DNA of 64,000 nucleotides from JAPPHA01 sp963662815 (GTDB lineage: Bacteria; Pseudomonadota; Alphaproteobacteria; Rhodobacterales; Rhodobacteraceae): contig CAXXWA010000032.1 of the NCBI GenBank assembly GCA_963662815.2, positions 1-64,000 of the forward strand, read 5' to 3'. A model generated the notes under the pieces. It had not been told where the DNA came from. It did no database searches and saw only the letters and a list, made by a program, of their open reading frames with translations. Shown in pieces: positions 1 through 8,607 of the stretch. Within the stretch, counting starts at the first letter, position 1. Every line of letters starts with the position of its first letter. The position numbers and the translations under genes are program-made.

Positions 1-2
1 CC

Positions 3-65
3 GCCAGTACTGCCATGCGCGACCATCTGCGTTCGGTTTCCGGGCGTCTGTTCGGAGACATGTGA
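3..65 (+). CDS. C-terminal tail of a GntR/FadR-type regulator (partial)
   Basis: An open frame enters from the left edge and stops with TGA at 63-65. It gives about 20 residues containing AMRDHLRSVSGRL. The pattern 'AMRxHL.xV' followed by a short tail is typical of the last helix of the FCD ligand-binding domain in FadR-subfamily GntR repressors. The gene lies upstream of, and in the same direction as, the ABC operon that starts at 146, so it may regulate it (inference). Only the tail is visible, so the assignment is tentative. Confidence 0.45.
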   Translation, partial: ASTAMRDHLRSVSGRLFGDM

Positions 66-145
66 CGCGACGGCGCATGCAACAAGTCCATCGGGGCCGC
101 GGCAATGTCGGCCCGTAGAGTCTGAATTGAAGAGGAGAAACGACC

Positions 146-1117
146 ATGAAGGATCAACTCAGAAAACTGGCCATGGCAGCCACGCTGCCAATCGCGGTAG
201 GATTGACTGCGACAATCGCCCACGCAGACAAGATCCGGATTGCGCTTGCGGAGACGCCGTCCGACGAACTCGCTGCGTTTTTTGTCGCGCTCGACCGGGC
301 AAGGGCCAATGGCCTCGACTACGAATGGACGGCTTTCTCCGACGAGGAACTGGCGATTCAGGCCGTACTGAGCGGGCAGATGGACATCGGGTTCGGAACA
401 CCGTACGCGGCAATGCAGCGCACGAAGGCGCCGGTCCGGATCATCTTCCAGCTTTCGAAGCTCAAGTTCTTTCCGGTGACGACCAAGAAATACAGTTCGC
501 TGGAAGATCTCGACGGCGAACCCATTCTGCTGCATTCGCGCGGCGGCGGGACGGATTCGATCGCCAACGTCATCGAGGACAAGATGGGCATCGAGTTCGG
601 GGAACGGTCATACGTACCGGGTTCCGCAAACCGCGTGGTTGCGCTCGTGGCCGGTCAGGCTGATGCAACGATCATCGACCTGTCGAACAAGAACAAGGTG
701 ATGCGCCAGCACGGCGACACCTTCAACGTGCTGCCCATGTTCGACGTCGAAGCGTCGGACGAGGCGCTGTTTGCAAATCTCGACTGGATCAAGGCGAACG
801 CGGACGACGTGCAGATCTTTGTCGATGCGCTTCTTGGCGTCTGGCAGGACATGAATGCTGATCCGACGGTCATCCGCCGCGAAACCGATCCCGACGGTCC
901 CATCGGCCAGTTGCCGGCGGAGATTCTGGACAGCCTCGACACCTTCTACGTCGAAGCCGTGGAAGGCGGTCTCTATGATCCGAACGGCGGTGGTCGCAAG
1001 GCGGCGATGGCCGACCTGGAGTGGTACAGCAACGCTGGCCAGCTTGAGGGCGACCCATCGACGCTCGAAATCGAGGACTTCTGGTATATGGCGCCGCTTG
1101 ATGCCGCCATGAACTAG
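146..1117 (+). CDS. NitT/TauT-type ABC transporter substrate-binding protein
   Basis: This is a 323-residue periplasmic binding protein of the NMT1/SsuA/TauA class. Residues 1 to about 27 form a Sec signal peptide with a basic start, a hydrophobic core and a likely cut after AHA. The mature part begins KIRIALAETPSDE and continues as a two-lobe binding fold. A good ribosome site, GAGGAG at about 131-136, supports the ATG at 146. It is the first gene of a four-gene ABC operon, so it should select the substrate. The family takes nitrate, sulphonates, pyrimidine precursors or aromatic acids, and nothing in the sequence fixes which one. Family is confident, substrate unknown. Confidence 0.88.
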   Translation: MKDQLRKLAMAATLPIAVGLTATIAHADKIRIALAETPSDELAAFFVALDRARANGLDYEWTAFSDEELAIQAVLSGQMDIGFGTPYAAMQRTKAPVRIIFQLSKLKFFPVTTKKYSSLEDLDGEPILLHSRGGGTDSIANVIEDKMGIEFGERSYVPGSANRVVALVAGQADATIIDLSNKNKVMRQHGDTFNVLPMFDVEASDEALFANLDWIKANADDVQIFVDALLGVWQDMNADPTVIRRETDPDGPIGQLPAEILDSLDTFYVEAVEGGLYDPNGGGRKAAMADLEWYSNAGQLEGDPSTLEIEDFWYMAPLDAAMN

Positions 1118-1149
1118 TCCGCCAGCTTCTTGCGAGGAGGGGCTCGCCA

Positions 1150-1908
1150 ATGAGCCGGTCACTGGCTCTGAAACTGCTATCGGGGGTGATTGTCTTCGGC
1201 GCCTGGGAGGTCGCCGGACGCATCCCCGTCAGCTACGCATTTCCGACTTTTTTCGAATCCATGGCGGCGCTCGTCGACATGACGGTCAGCGGCTGGATCT
1301 TCGAAGCCTATGCAGAGACGCTGCGGCCGTTGATAGTCGGGTTGCTGATTTCTTCTTTCGTCGGCATCGCCTTGGGTCTCTGGGTCGGCCTCAGCAACTG
1401 GTTCGACTGGCTCGTTTCCCCTATCTTCATCGTGATGCAGGCAGCCCCGCTCGCGGCGCTCATTCCGCTTCTCGTGATGGTCTACGGTATCGGGCTCACG
1501 TCCAAGGTCTTCGTCGTCTGCATCATGGCGATGCCGGTCATCGTGCTGAACACGGCGGGCGCAGTGCGCAACGCGCCGGCGAACCTGAAGGAGATGGGAT
1601 ACTCCTTCATGGGAACCGATACGGACATCATACTTAAGGTCATTGTCCCGTCGGCATCTCCCATCATCTTTTCCGGGCTGCGCCTTGGAACATCGGCAGG
1701 ATTCATCGGGGCGATCCTCTCGGAACTGAAGATCACGCCGACCGGTATTGGCGACATCATAACCTACAGCCGGTCGATCGCGGATTATCCGAGCATGTAC
1801 GCAGCCATCTTCTCGATCATGGTCCTCGCGGTCCTTTTCCTGAACTTCCTGGAACGGACCGAAAGATACCTCTTCGCGGGAAATGTCCGTGGCTACGCAT
1901 CCGACTGA
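1150..1908 (+). CDS. ABC transporter permease (SsuC/TauC family), first copy
   Basis: A 252-residue inner-membrane permease of the BPD_transp_1 family. Several hydrophobic segments are visible, and a cytoplasmic coupling loop of the EAA type lies around residues 145-165 (EMGYSFMGTDTDIILKVIVP). It starts 32 bases after the binding protein, with GAGGAGG at 1134-1140 as ribosome site. Its end overlaps the ATPase gene by 26 bases, so the two are translationally coupled. A second, different permease follows the ATPase, so the membrane part of this importer is probably a heterodimer rather than the usual homodimer (inference). Confidence 0.88.
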   Translation: MSRSLALKLLSGVIVFGAWEVAGRIPVSYAFPTFFESMAALVDMTVSGWIFEAYAETLRPLIVGLLISSFVGIALGLWVGLSNWFDWLVSPIFIVMQAAPLAALIPLLVMVYGIGLTSKVFVVCIMAMPVIVLNTAGAVRNAPANLKEMGYSFMGTDTDIILKVIVPSASPIIFSGLRLGTSAGFIGAILSELKITPTGIGDIITYSRSIADYPSMYAAIFSIMVLAVLFLNFLERTERYLFAGNVRGYASD

Positions 1909-2689
1909 CGCGACCCGTCCCGACGCGAACGCGGCTGCAGCTGCCGTCTCGGTTCGCGGCGTCTCGAAGAACTACGGGGAAGTCGAGGCGCTCCGCGACC
2001 TTTCGCTCGACTTCCCGCGCAGCCAGCTCACCTCCCTGCTCGGGCCGTCGGGGTGCGGAAAGACCACGCTGCTCAAGATCATCGCCGGGCTGCTCGAACC
2101 CACGGAGGGCGAAGTCGAGGTCAACGGCAAGCCGGTCACCGGACCCGGGCCCGACCGCGCTTTCGTGTTTCAGGACTTTGCTCTGCTGCCTTGGGCGACG
2201 GTGTTGCGCAACGTGGCCTTCGGGCTTGAACTGCGCGGCGTCGGGGTATCCGAGCGCGAGGCAATCGCGGAGCAGTATATCCGGAATGTCGGCCTTGCGG
2301 GATTCGAGAAGAGCTATCCGCATGAGCTCTCCGGAGGCATGCGCCAGCGCGTAGGTCTTGCGCGCGCACTCGCCGTCGACAGCGAAGTGCTCCTGATGGA
2401 TGAGCCGTTCTCGGCCGTGGACGAACAGACCCGACGAAAGTTCCAGGAGGATCTGCTCGGTCTCGTCGCGGGCGAGAACAAGACGTTTCTCTTCGTGACC
2501 CATTCCATTGAAGAGGCGGTCTATGTTTCCGACCAGATCGCCATTCTCCTGCCGCGCCCGAGCCGTGTGTCGGAGGTGATCCGGCCGAGCGGCCTGAGGA
2601 CGCGGAACGTGTCCGACATCCGAAGGGATCCCGAGTATCTGGACATCGTGGACCGGATCTGGGCATCGCTTCGGTCGTATGTGGAGTAG
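1883..2689 (+). CDS. ABC transporter ATP-binding protein (SsuB/TauB family)
   Basis: A 268-residue ATPase that drives the importer encoded around it. Visible motifs are the Walker A GPSGCGKTT, the signature LSGGMRQRVGLARAL, the Walker B VLLMDEPFSAVD and the switch histidine in FVTHSIEEAV. The first 20 or so residues are rich in Ala, Thr and Asp and look like a disordered leader. A later start is possible, but the ATG at 1883 gives normal coupling with the upstream permease. It is followed after three bases by the second permease. The family assignment is firm and the substrate is unknown. Confidence 0.92.
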   Translation: MSVATHPTDATRPDANAAAAAVSVRGVSKNYGEVEALRDLSLDFPRSQLTSLLGPSGCGKTTLLKIIAGLLEPTEGEVEVNGKPVTGPGPDRAFVFQDFALLPWATVLRNVAFGLELRGVGVSEREAIAEQYIRNVGLAGFEKSYPHELSGGMRQRVGLARALAVDSEVLLMDEPFSAVDEQTRRKFQEDLLGLVAGENKTFLFVTHSIEEAVYVSDQIAILLPRPSRVSEVIRPSGLRTRNVSDIRRDPEYLDIVDRIWASLRSYVE

Positions 2690-2692
2690 CAG

Positions 2693-3445
2693 ATGACGGC
2701 CTTCGGAGTCCGGCTTCCAGGCATGTCGTCCCTGATTCTCTGGGGCCTGTTCTGGGAGATCGTTGGGCGGAGCGGGTACACGTTCTTCCTGCCGCCTCTT
2801 TCCGAGGTCATCGCGACGTTCTTTTCGATCGTCGACACGCCCGCATTCCAGAAGGCCCTCACCGAAACTGCGCAGGCGTTTCTTGCGGGCGTTTTCTCCG
2901 CGGTTGTCATCGGAATTCCGACCGGGATCCTTATGGGCAAGAACCGTCTCGTCGACGAGCTCTTGCTGCCCTGGGTCAACATCTTTCTCAGCGCCCCCCT
3001 GACTGCCCTCGTTCCGGTCCTCATGGTGCTCTTCGGCTTCGGCATGAAGTCGATCATCATCACGACCGCATTGTTCGCCGTCTGGATCATCATTCTCAAT
3101 GCCCGCGCCGGCGTGATGCAGATCAACAGGTCGCTGACTGACATGGCGCACAGTTTCGGAGCGACGCCCTGGGCCGCGTTTTCGAAGGTCTACTTCTGGG
3201 CCGCGCTGCCGGAGATTCTCGGAGGCGTGCGCATCGGCGTCATTCGGGCGGTCAAGGGCGTGATCATCGGCCAGCTCCTGATTTCGATCGTCGGTTTCGG
3301 AGCCCTGTTCGAGCTTTACTCCGCAAACTTCCTGATGAGCCACTTCTGGGCGGTGTTGATCGTGCTCTTTGCGCTCGCCTTCATCCTCTCCGAGGGACTC
3401 GCTGCGCTTGAGCGCCGCGTTTCCTACTATGCGGCGCAACGGTAG
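2693..3445 (+). CDS. ABC transporter permease (SsuC/TauC family), second copy
   Basis: A 250-residue permease of the same family as the gene at 1150 but clearly diverged from it. It has the usual run of membrane segments and an EAA-like loop near residues 145-165 (DMAHSFGATPWAAFSKVYF). Its ATG lies three bases after the ATPase stop, so it belongs to the same operon. The order binding protein, permease, ATPase, permease implies a two-permease channel. A possible weak terminator follows directly after the stop codon. Confidence 0.88.
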   Translation: MTAFGVRLPGMSSLILWGLFWEIVGRSGYTFFLPPLSEVIATFFSIVDTPAFQKALTETAQAFLAGVFSAVVIGIPTGILMGKNRLVDELLLPWVNIFLSAPLTALVPVLMVLFGFGMKSIIITTALFAVWIIILNARAGVMQINRSLTDMAHSFGATPWAAFSKVYFWAALPEILGGVRIGVIRAVKGVIIGQLLISIVGFGALFELYSANFLMSHFWAVLIVLFALAFILSEGLAALERRVSYYAAQR

Positions 3446-3498
3446 GCCGGCGTCGGTTCCGCTCGACGGGATCGGCGTCGCCGGCCGCTGTGGCTTTT
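3445..3498 (+). terminator. Possible weak terminator after the ABC operon
   Basis: GGCCGGCG at 3445-3452 is the exact reverse complement of CGCCGGCC at 3479-3486. A run of five T follows at 3494-3498. The loop is long (26 bases) and the T-run starts some bases after the stem, so this is a weak candidate. Confidence 0.3.
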
Positions 3499-3858
3499 TC
3501 GACAACAAGGAAGTCGCGGTGTTCTTGACCGAGGAAAAAACGGCCACTTCAGACATGCTTTCCGCCGGACGAAACGTCTCGCCGGACCTCGACAGGTCGG
3601 CTGATCAGATCGCCGGGCTGGAGATGATCAGGTATCGATCCTTCTTGGGGATCCAGGTTCGACAGGGCGTTGAGTGTTGTTCCTGAATCCGCCCTGTCGG
3701 CCGAAAGGGAGGCGCAGTTGCCATGAATGCATCCTGTGATTCGTCGGCCGGATGGCGGATTCCCGTTTCCCTGGCCGGTTTGGTCGGCGGCGAAATGCCG
3801 GCAATCCATGCGTGCGCGTTGCCCTTCGCCGCAGGAAGCGGATCGCGAGTGGTGGCGC
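3499..3858. other. Intergenic stretch, no gene recognised
   Basis: Between the ABC operon and the thioesterase I see no supported gene. An open frame extends upstream from the thioesterase to 3727, but its translation lacks family similarity before residue Met45, so I treat it as non-coding. Confidence 0.4.
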
Positions 3859-4329
3859 ATGTTCGTTAGCCGCCGGCTCGTGCAGGTCGAATGGGGCGAT
3901 TGCGACCCTGCGGGAATCGTGTTTTTCCCGCGATATTTCGCCTGGTTTGACGCATCCACGGCGAATCATTTCAAGGCTGCCGGCATGGCCATACCAGATC
4001 TCCGCGCGAAGTTCGGCGTGGTCGGTTTTCCCGCAGTCGAGACCCGCGCATCCTTCCGGGAACCGTCGCGCTTTGGCGACGAAGTCACAATCGAGACCAA
4101 GATCACGCGGTTCGGTAGATCGAGTCTTGACGTACAACACCGCTTGCTTCGCGGTCGGGATATCGCCGTTGAGGGGTTCGAGACCCGGGTACTCGTCCGG
4201 CACCGGTTCGAGTCTTCACCTTTCGACGATGCGGACTTGGAGTCCTTCCCGATTCCGGAAGCAGTGAAGGCGTTGTTCGACGTCCGTCAAGGTAGTGCCG
4301 GTGGCGGTAGGGCCGACGATCCGGCGTGA
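3859..4329 (+). CDS. Acyl-CoA thioesterase, 4-hydroxybenzoyl-CoA thioesterase/YbgC family
   Basis: A hot-dog-fold thioesterase of 156 residues when started at the ATG at 3859, which gives the usual family length. The N-terminus carries the signature VEWGDCDPAGIVFFPRYFAW, whose Asp in 'DCDPAG' is the catalytic acid of the 4-HBT/YbgC class. Enzymes of this class hydrolyse aromatic or short acyl-CoA esters in the cytoplasm. The frame is open further upstream to 3727, but that part looks like chance coding. It follows the ABC operon after about 410 bases, so a link to the imported compound (for example an aromatic acid degraded as a CoA ester) is only a guess. Confidence 0.85.
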   Translation: MFVSRRLVQVEWGDCDPAGIVFFPRYFAWFDASTANHFKAAGMAIPDLRAKFGVVGFPAVETRASFREPSRFGDEVTIETKITRFGRSSLDVQHRLLRGRDIAVEGFETRVLVRHRFESSPFDDADLESFPIPEAVKALFDVRQGSAGGGRADDPA

Positions 4330-5023
4330 GAAAGTCCATTGTCGGGGTTGCCTTCGACGCCATCTATCGTTTCGATCGAGTCGGGAACTTCTCGGAATTG
4401 CCGGATCGCCAGCAGGTTGTCGCTACACGTGCGAACCTGCGGGTCGCCGCATGTTGATTCCATGGAGATCGACAGGACCATATCGGGCCGTTTCCGAATT
4501 TGAGGGTTTGCCCGGAGCGCGCAGTCGATGCGGCGGGATCGCCTTTTTGGGACCGGTGGATCCGGTCTGGCCGTCTCATATGCTCCGGGCACCGGAAAAC
4601 GGTCCTCGACTGCCGGTCCAACGAGATTCTCGACTCCTGCAACGATCAAGGTGTCGCCAAAGGGTCTTTTCCGGACGCACTCAATGAGGCGCCAATTTCC
4701 ATTGCCCGAGTGGCAGGAGCTTGCAGACGGTGGATTGCGTTCGCGCGTTCCGATGCCTGTCACAATCACAAGCAACGGCGAGTTTTGGAACCATGAAGAT
4801 ATCTTTTGCGCGGCCTTGCCTTCGGCATGTTCGCGCAACTTCGAACCGTCAATTGCCCGAGGACAGATGCGTAAACGCCTTGCTAAGATCCCAGTGGCCA
4901 CCTTTCATGCATTTGTGCTATCTGGATACGTTTTTCATGTTCTAGGAACAAATTTCATAGAGTCCCAAGCCTCCAACGAAAATTCACGCAAAGGGAACAG
5001 GATTCATTCCAACCGGCCAAAAG
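4330..5023. other. Intergenic region of 0.7 kb, AT-richer towards its end
   Basis: Open frames here overlap each other on both strands and none resembles a known protein. Base composition becomes clearly AT-richer from about 4880 to 5010, just before the Fic fragment. This may mark the left side of the accessory island or a promoter area. No motif is strong enough to name. Confidence 0.4.
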
Positions 5024-5931
5024 GTGCAGTTTTCAGGCCCAAGGAACGTTTTTCAGCAGCGTCGCCTTCCGGAGACCGCAATCTTGGCCGGCTACGGTGC
5101 ACTGATTGACGCCTACGGGCTTTCGGTCCCTCTGCCACGCAAACTGTCCGCAACGGGAAGTCGCCATCGCATTGTCGAAGATGATGCCTGGCGAATCTTG
5201 ACGCCTCGTCACGCACCCAGAGCAGAACTCGACTGCCACCTCACCTTCGCGCTCAAGTATGAAGGGCTTGATCTGGCCATCCTGAAGAGACTGTTCGCAG
5301 CCGCTGGCCCGGATGCAATTGCCGAGATCGTACGCAACAAGCCAACGGGCAGCTACTCAAGACGCATCTGGTTTCTGTTTGAATGGCTTACAGGCTGTCG
5401 GCTGGACCTGCCAGATGCGGAAGCTGGCCGGTATGTACCAGTTGTTGACCCGGAGCAGCAATTTGCAAAGGAGGCAGAAAACGCTCCACGGTATCGCGTG
5501 AAAGACAACCTGCCGGGAACGATAGACTTCTGCCCGATGGTTTATCGCACGGCAATGCTTGAAGAGCACATCGCAATGGACCTGCCGGGGCGCGCCCGTG
5601 CGGTCATTGCCGACGTGCCACGTGACTTGCTCGCACGAACGGCTGCGTTCCTGCTGCTCAAGGACTCGCGTTCGAGCTATGCCATCGAAGGCGAGTGCCC
5701 GCCTCAGAATCGCATTCAACGTTGGGGCCGCGCCATCGGAGAGGCGGGTCGCCAACCCCTCGACAGCGACGAACTGTTGCGACTGCAGCGGATCGTCATG
5801 GGCGATGCGCGCTTCATCAAGCTCGGATTCCGCGAAGAGGGCGGTTTTGTCGGCAAGTATGACCGCGAGACGCGCATGCCCTTGCCCGACCATATCAGTG
5901 CGCGGCATGAAGATCTGTCATCCCTATTGCG
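5024..5931 (+). pseudogene. Fic-family protein, N-terminal part only (FIC core missing)
   Basis: About 300 residues match the N-terminal region of long Fic/DOC-family proteins: LPETAILAGYGALIDAYGL, LTFALKYEGLDLAILKRLF, YSRRIWFLFEWLTGCRLDL and, near the end, GFVGKYDRETRMPLPDHIS. In complete members the FIC core with HPFxDGNGR follows, which transfers AMP or a similar group to a target protein. Here similarity stops at about 5930 (HEDLSSLL) and the frame runs on for some 20 unrelated residues to a stop at 5995. The catalytic core is absent, so the protein cannot be an active Fic enzyme. Translation would start at a GTG at 5024. A different reading frame carrying an HNH nuclease begins exactly where the Fic similarity ends. 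Confidence 0.72.
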
Positions 5932-6248
5932 GACAAGTTTGTCGGGAACACGCCATTGCGGAGAGGCGGCGCGCTCGGTTTCGCCAGCGATATGACAATG
6001 AGCCGGAATATCGCGCGAAGATGCTGAAGATCGCAAAAGGCAGGAAGAGAAAACGTGCTCGGGCACTGAAAAAAGAACTTTATGTGGAGCAGAATGCACG
6101 ATGCGGAATCTGCGGCGAAAGCATGGATTTTTCGTCAGGTTTACACATTGACCACATAATTCCGCTAGCTCGCGGTGGCATTCACGAACGTTCGAATCTG
6201 CAACTCACGCATGCTAGATGTAACCAACGGAAAGGAGCACGTGTCTAG
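5918..6248 (+). pseudogene. HNH endonuclease, N-terminally truncated or fused
   Basis: A different frame from the Fic fragment encodes about 105 residues of an HNH nuclease. It contains a possible zinc-binding start (CHPYCGQVC), a long basic helix rich in Arg and Lys, the CxxC pair of RCGICGE, the catalytic HIDHIIPLARGG and the C-terminal THARCNQRKGA. HNH enzymes cut DNA using one metal ion. The C-terminus looks complete. The N-terminus begins at the junction with the Fic fragment, with an ATG available near 5907 inside that overlap. It may be a truncated gene or an accidental new start. The catalytic residues are intact, so activity is not excluded. Confidence 0.6.
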
Positions 6249-6478
6249 ATAGTGTCCGCCAGAAAACCCCCTCCTTTCGTCGACGGCGGACCACGATTTT
6301 CAACGGAACTGGATGCTGCGCTGCGGCAATTCACCCCGCTTCGGGATATTGACGCGTCCAGGGCCGCAGGTTGTCCGCCCACCGGACCGGATTTCGCGGC
6401 TTTCGCCACTATCAGCCCATAGGAGGCCGTTCCCGCTCCGGGCGGGTCACGAATGAACCGGTGTTTCGGGGAGCGCCG

Positions 6479-7885
6479 TCAGGCGGCGCGTCGTCGTCGC
6501 GCCTTTCGACGCAGCAGAAGACCGATGCGGTGGATGTTGAGGGCAACCACGGAGAGCGCCGCCACACGGGCGAAACCCTCAGCCCCGTACGCCAGGACCC
6601 GGTCGAGACCACGGTGCTCAAGGTTGTTGATCGCCGATTCAACCGCCGGATGCTGGCGACGCATCGCCGCGAACTCCTCGCCCTGTTCGCGCTCACGCTC
6701 TGCCGTGTTTAGGCAGCCCTTCTTCGGCAGCACGTTGTGATCGAGCAACTCGTCAAGGCGGACACGGTTTTCGGGGCTGTGAAAGCCGCGGTCGAAGCTC
6801 ACCGCGCGGAGATCGGGAAACCGCGCCTGGGCAGCCTCAACCATCGGGACCGCGTAGTCCACGTCGCTGCCCTCCCACATGATCTTGTGATGCAGGACAA
6901 AGCCGTGCCGGTCTTCCAGGATGCACACCGGAACACCAAGCTCCACCGGACATCCCGCCTTGCCCTTCGCGATCCAGCGCGTGTGCGGCTCGAAGATCGA
7001 GAACACCTTCTCGTCCTGGGGGATCGTCCCGCCCTTGAGAAGACGGCGCTCGATCTGGTCAATCCGGCGCTTCGCATGCGCGATACAGCTTTCGATCTCC
7101 ACGATCTCCCAGGCTTTCACACCATGTGCGACCGGAACCGAAAGGCTGGCCTCCGCACGCACGACAAGATCATGGCAGCGTCCAAGGTATGCCTCCACAT
7201 GCTCCGGACGCGCCCGCCGCGTCGCCCGCACCCTGTGAAACAACCGCCGCACCAGCCGCGTCAGGTGCTTCCACTGGCGCCAGCCACGGACACCGCTCTT
7301 CGCCGCCGCACGGCCCAACGCCCGGATCAGGCAGCGCATCGCGTCCCACAGGAGACCGGCATCCGTCGGATAGTGCACGTCGGTCTCGACCACAAAGCTG
7401 TCACAGCGCCCGACCAAGGGCGCGCCAGGCTTTTTTCTCGCGACCGCATGGCCGCTCTCCACTACCAGGTCGTTGACCGCAACAAGCAGTTCGGGGCGCA
7501 GAAGGCTCACATTGTCCACCAACCTCTGGTAGGTGTAGCGATAGTCGTCCCAGACATCCGCATGGCCAAGGAAGCGGCGCAATGTCTTGTGCTCGTTCAC
7601 AAGCTCGTGGAGACGGTCGAAATCGCAGCCGAGACCCTGCTTGATCACCCCAATCACGAGGATCCGCCACATCTCCATGCCCGGCCGGCCGACCTTCCTG
7701 TCGATGCCGGGAAGGATGTGCTCGTCGAGGAGTGCGAACAGCCGGGAGCGGAAATGTTCGTCGGCGTAGAGATGCAGCAGTCCCAGCAGCAGGGCCGGGA
7801 TGTCGTCCCTGGACTTGAGGTCCAGCTCGATATTTTCGATGTGAACCTCGCCGAGTTCCATCTGCGGATTGCGTACCTGTCTCAT
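6479..7885 (-). CDS. ISNCY-family transposase
   Basis: A transposase of 468 residues when started at the ATG at 7885, which has GAGG six bases upstream. The frame is open to 7981, but the extra 32 residues look like leader. Recognisable blocks are DIPALLLGLLHLY, the GRPGMEMWRILVIGV stretch, LRRFLGH followed by NVSLL, and a C-terminal part with RFPDLRAVSFDRGFHSPENR and AMRRQHPAVESAINNLEHRG. This set is typical of the ISNCY group related to ISDol1. The conserved Asp and Glu expected of a DDE enzyme are present (SFDRGFH; AVESAINNLEHRG). The gene shows no break, so the element may still be active. Confidence 0.82.
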   Translation of the reverse strand: MRQVRNPQMELGEVHIENIELDLKSRDDIPALLLGLLHLYADEHFRSRLFALLDEHILPGIDRKVGRPGMEMWRILVIGVIKQGLGCDFDRLHELVNEHKTLRRFLGHADVWDDYRYTYQRLVDNVSLLRPELLVAVNDLVVESGHAVARKKPGAPLVGRCDSFVVETDVHYPTDAGLLWDAMRCLIRALGRAAAKSGVRGWRQWKHLTRLVRRLFHRVRATRRARPEHVEAYLGRCHDLVVRAEASLSVPVAHGVKAWEIVEIESCIAHAKRRIDQIERRLLKGGTIPQDEKVFSIFEPHTRWIAKGKAGCPVELGVPVCILEDRHGFVLHHKIMWEGSDVDYAVPMVEAAQARFPDLRAVSFDRGFHSPENRVRLDELLDHNVLPKKGCLNTAEREREQGEEFAAMRRQHPAVESAINNLEHRGLDRVLAYGAEGFARVAALSVVALNIHRIGLLLRRKARRRRAA

Positions 7886-7934
7886 GTCTGCCTCGCGAAG
7901 AAGTGTGCATATCGGCCCGAATTGGGCCAAAAGG

Positions 7935-7956
7935 GGCTGAAAACGGCTTTTCAGCC
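7935..7956. repeat. Perfect hairpin near the IS end
   Basis: GGCTGAAAA at 7935-7943 is the reverse complement of TTTTCAGCC at 7948-7956, with a four-base loop. It lies between the putative IS end and the transposase start, where such hairpins can limit read-through transcription into a transposase gene (known for other IS families; inference here). Confidence 0.5.
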
Positions 7957-8072
7957 GTGATCTTCGTGGCGAGAAGACCACGATTTATCGCATAGAATCA
8001 ATTACTTAGTGGATTTTCGGGCAAGCACGAGTTATCCTGAAATTGTAGCTCGCCGGAACAATAGGAGACGAA

Positions 8073-8441
8073 ATGACTGACAAGGATCGCGAGGCGCTAA
8101 TCGGGGGTGCGGTGCAGCAACACAAGGCGCTGCGGCAGCACTTGGGATGTCTGTCTGCCCAGGCTGACCGGATGAAAACCGCCGTGTCCGCTGGCCTGGA
8201 AGTCATATCGGGCGAAAAGCCTGGCTGAATTCAGGCTGGCAAGTTGACGGTGGGGCGAACTCCCGGCGAGCTTGTGTGGGACGAATGCGATTGGCCGACC
8301 GTGGAGACCATCGGCGAACTTTTGAATGACCGAACGGAAACGACCAAGCGCTTGGCAAAAGTGGCCAAGCAGTTGCGAGAAATGGGGTTGGGCGAGTATG
8401 CCGTCGATCACACGAAAGGAAGCCATGATGACTCACGATGA
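8073..8441 (+). pseudogene. Small accessory protein interrupted by one in-frame TGA
   Basis: An ATG at 8073 with AGGAGA just upstream opens a 51-residue frame that stops at TGA 8226-8228. The same frame continues without any other stop to 8441. The continuation is rich in charged helical residues (WDECDWPTVETIGELL, ETTKRLAKVAKQLREMG). Read as one gene with the TGA counted as a sense codon such as Trp, it would be a 122-residue, probably coiled-coil protein. The downstream half has only a TTG at 8244 as possible restart, with a poor ribosome site. I do not recognise the family. It heads three small co-directional genes, as in phage or integrative-element cargo. Confidence 0.55.
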
Positions 8442-8607
8442 ACGCGAACATGCGCGGGCGCACATCCAGACGGCCCAACTCGCGCTTGCAACGGCATTGG
8501 TATGGCTTGATGTCGATCCTCGCATGGCGCGCAATTACGCACTCGAAGCGGCGCGGGAAATTGAGAGCGCAAAGGATGACCTCCCGGAACGGGGATACGG
8601 CGAATGA
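8425..8607 (+). CDS. Small hypothetical protein of the accessory group
   Basis: A 60-residue protein starting at one of two adjacent ATGs (8425 or 8428), with AAAGGA just upstream at 8415-8420. It overlaps the end of the preceding frame and shares ATGA with the next gene, so it sits in a tight small operon. The sequence is mostly helical (HARAHIQTAQLALATALVWL, then NYALEAAREIESAKDDL). I do not recognise the family. No signal peptide or membrane segment is evident. Confidence 0.6.
   Translation: MMTHDEREHARAHIQTAQLALATALVWLDVDPRMARNYALEAAREIESAKDDLPERGYGE

Larger units (their letters stand above)
6289..7986 (-). mobile_element. ISNCY-family insertion sequence with possible target duplication
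   Basis: A transposase gene (6479-7885, minus strand) is bracketed by an exact 11-base direct repeat, GACCACGATTT, at 6289-6299 and 7976-7986. This is a candidate target-site duplication. No convincing terminal inverted repeat was seen directly inside these repeats, so the ends are provisional. Inside the transposase-start end are two small hairpins: GGCCC/GGGCC at about 7914-7928, and a perfect one at 7935-7956. The element separates the HNH fragment from a group of small genes. Confidence 0.55.

Noticed and set aside
1817..3556. A 579-codon open frame on the minus strand across the ABC operon
   Set aside because: It lies antisense to three well-supported ABC genes and its translation is a charged, low-similarity product typical of antisense frames in GC-rich DNA.
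6737..7960. A 407-codon open frame on the plus strand within the IS
   Set aside because: It is antisense to the transposase, whose family is clear; the plus-strand translation shows no recognisable domain.
8226..8228. TGA as a recoded sense codon (for example selenocysteine)
   Set aside because: No stem-loop suited to a SECIS element was evident and the protein is not a redox family; a simple nonsense mutation is more likely.
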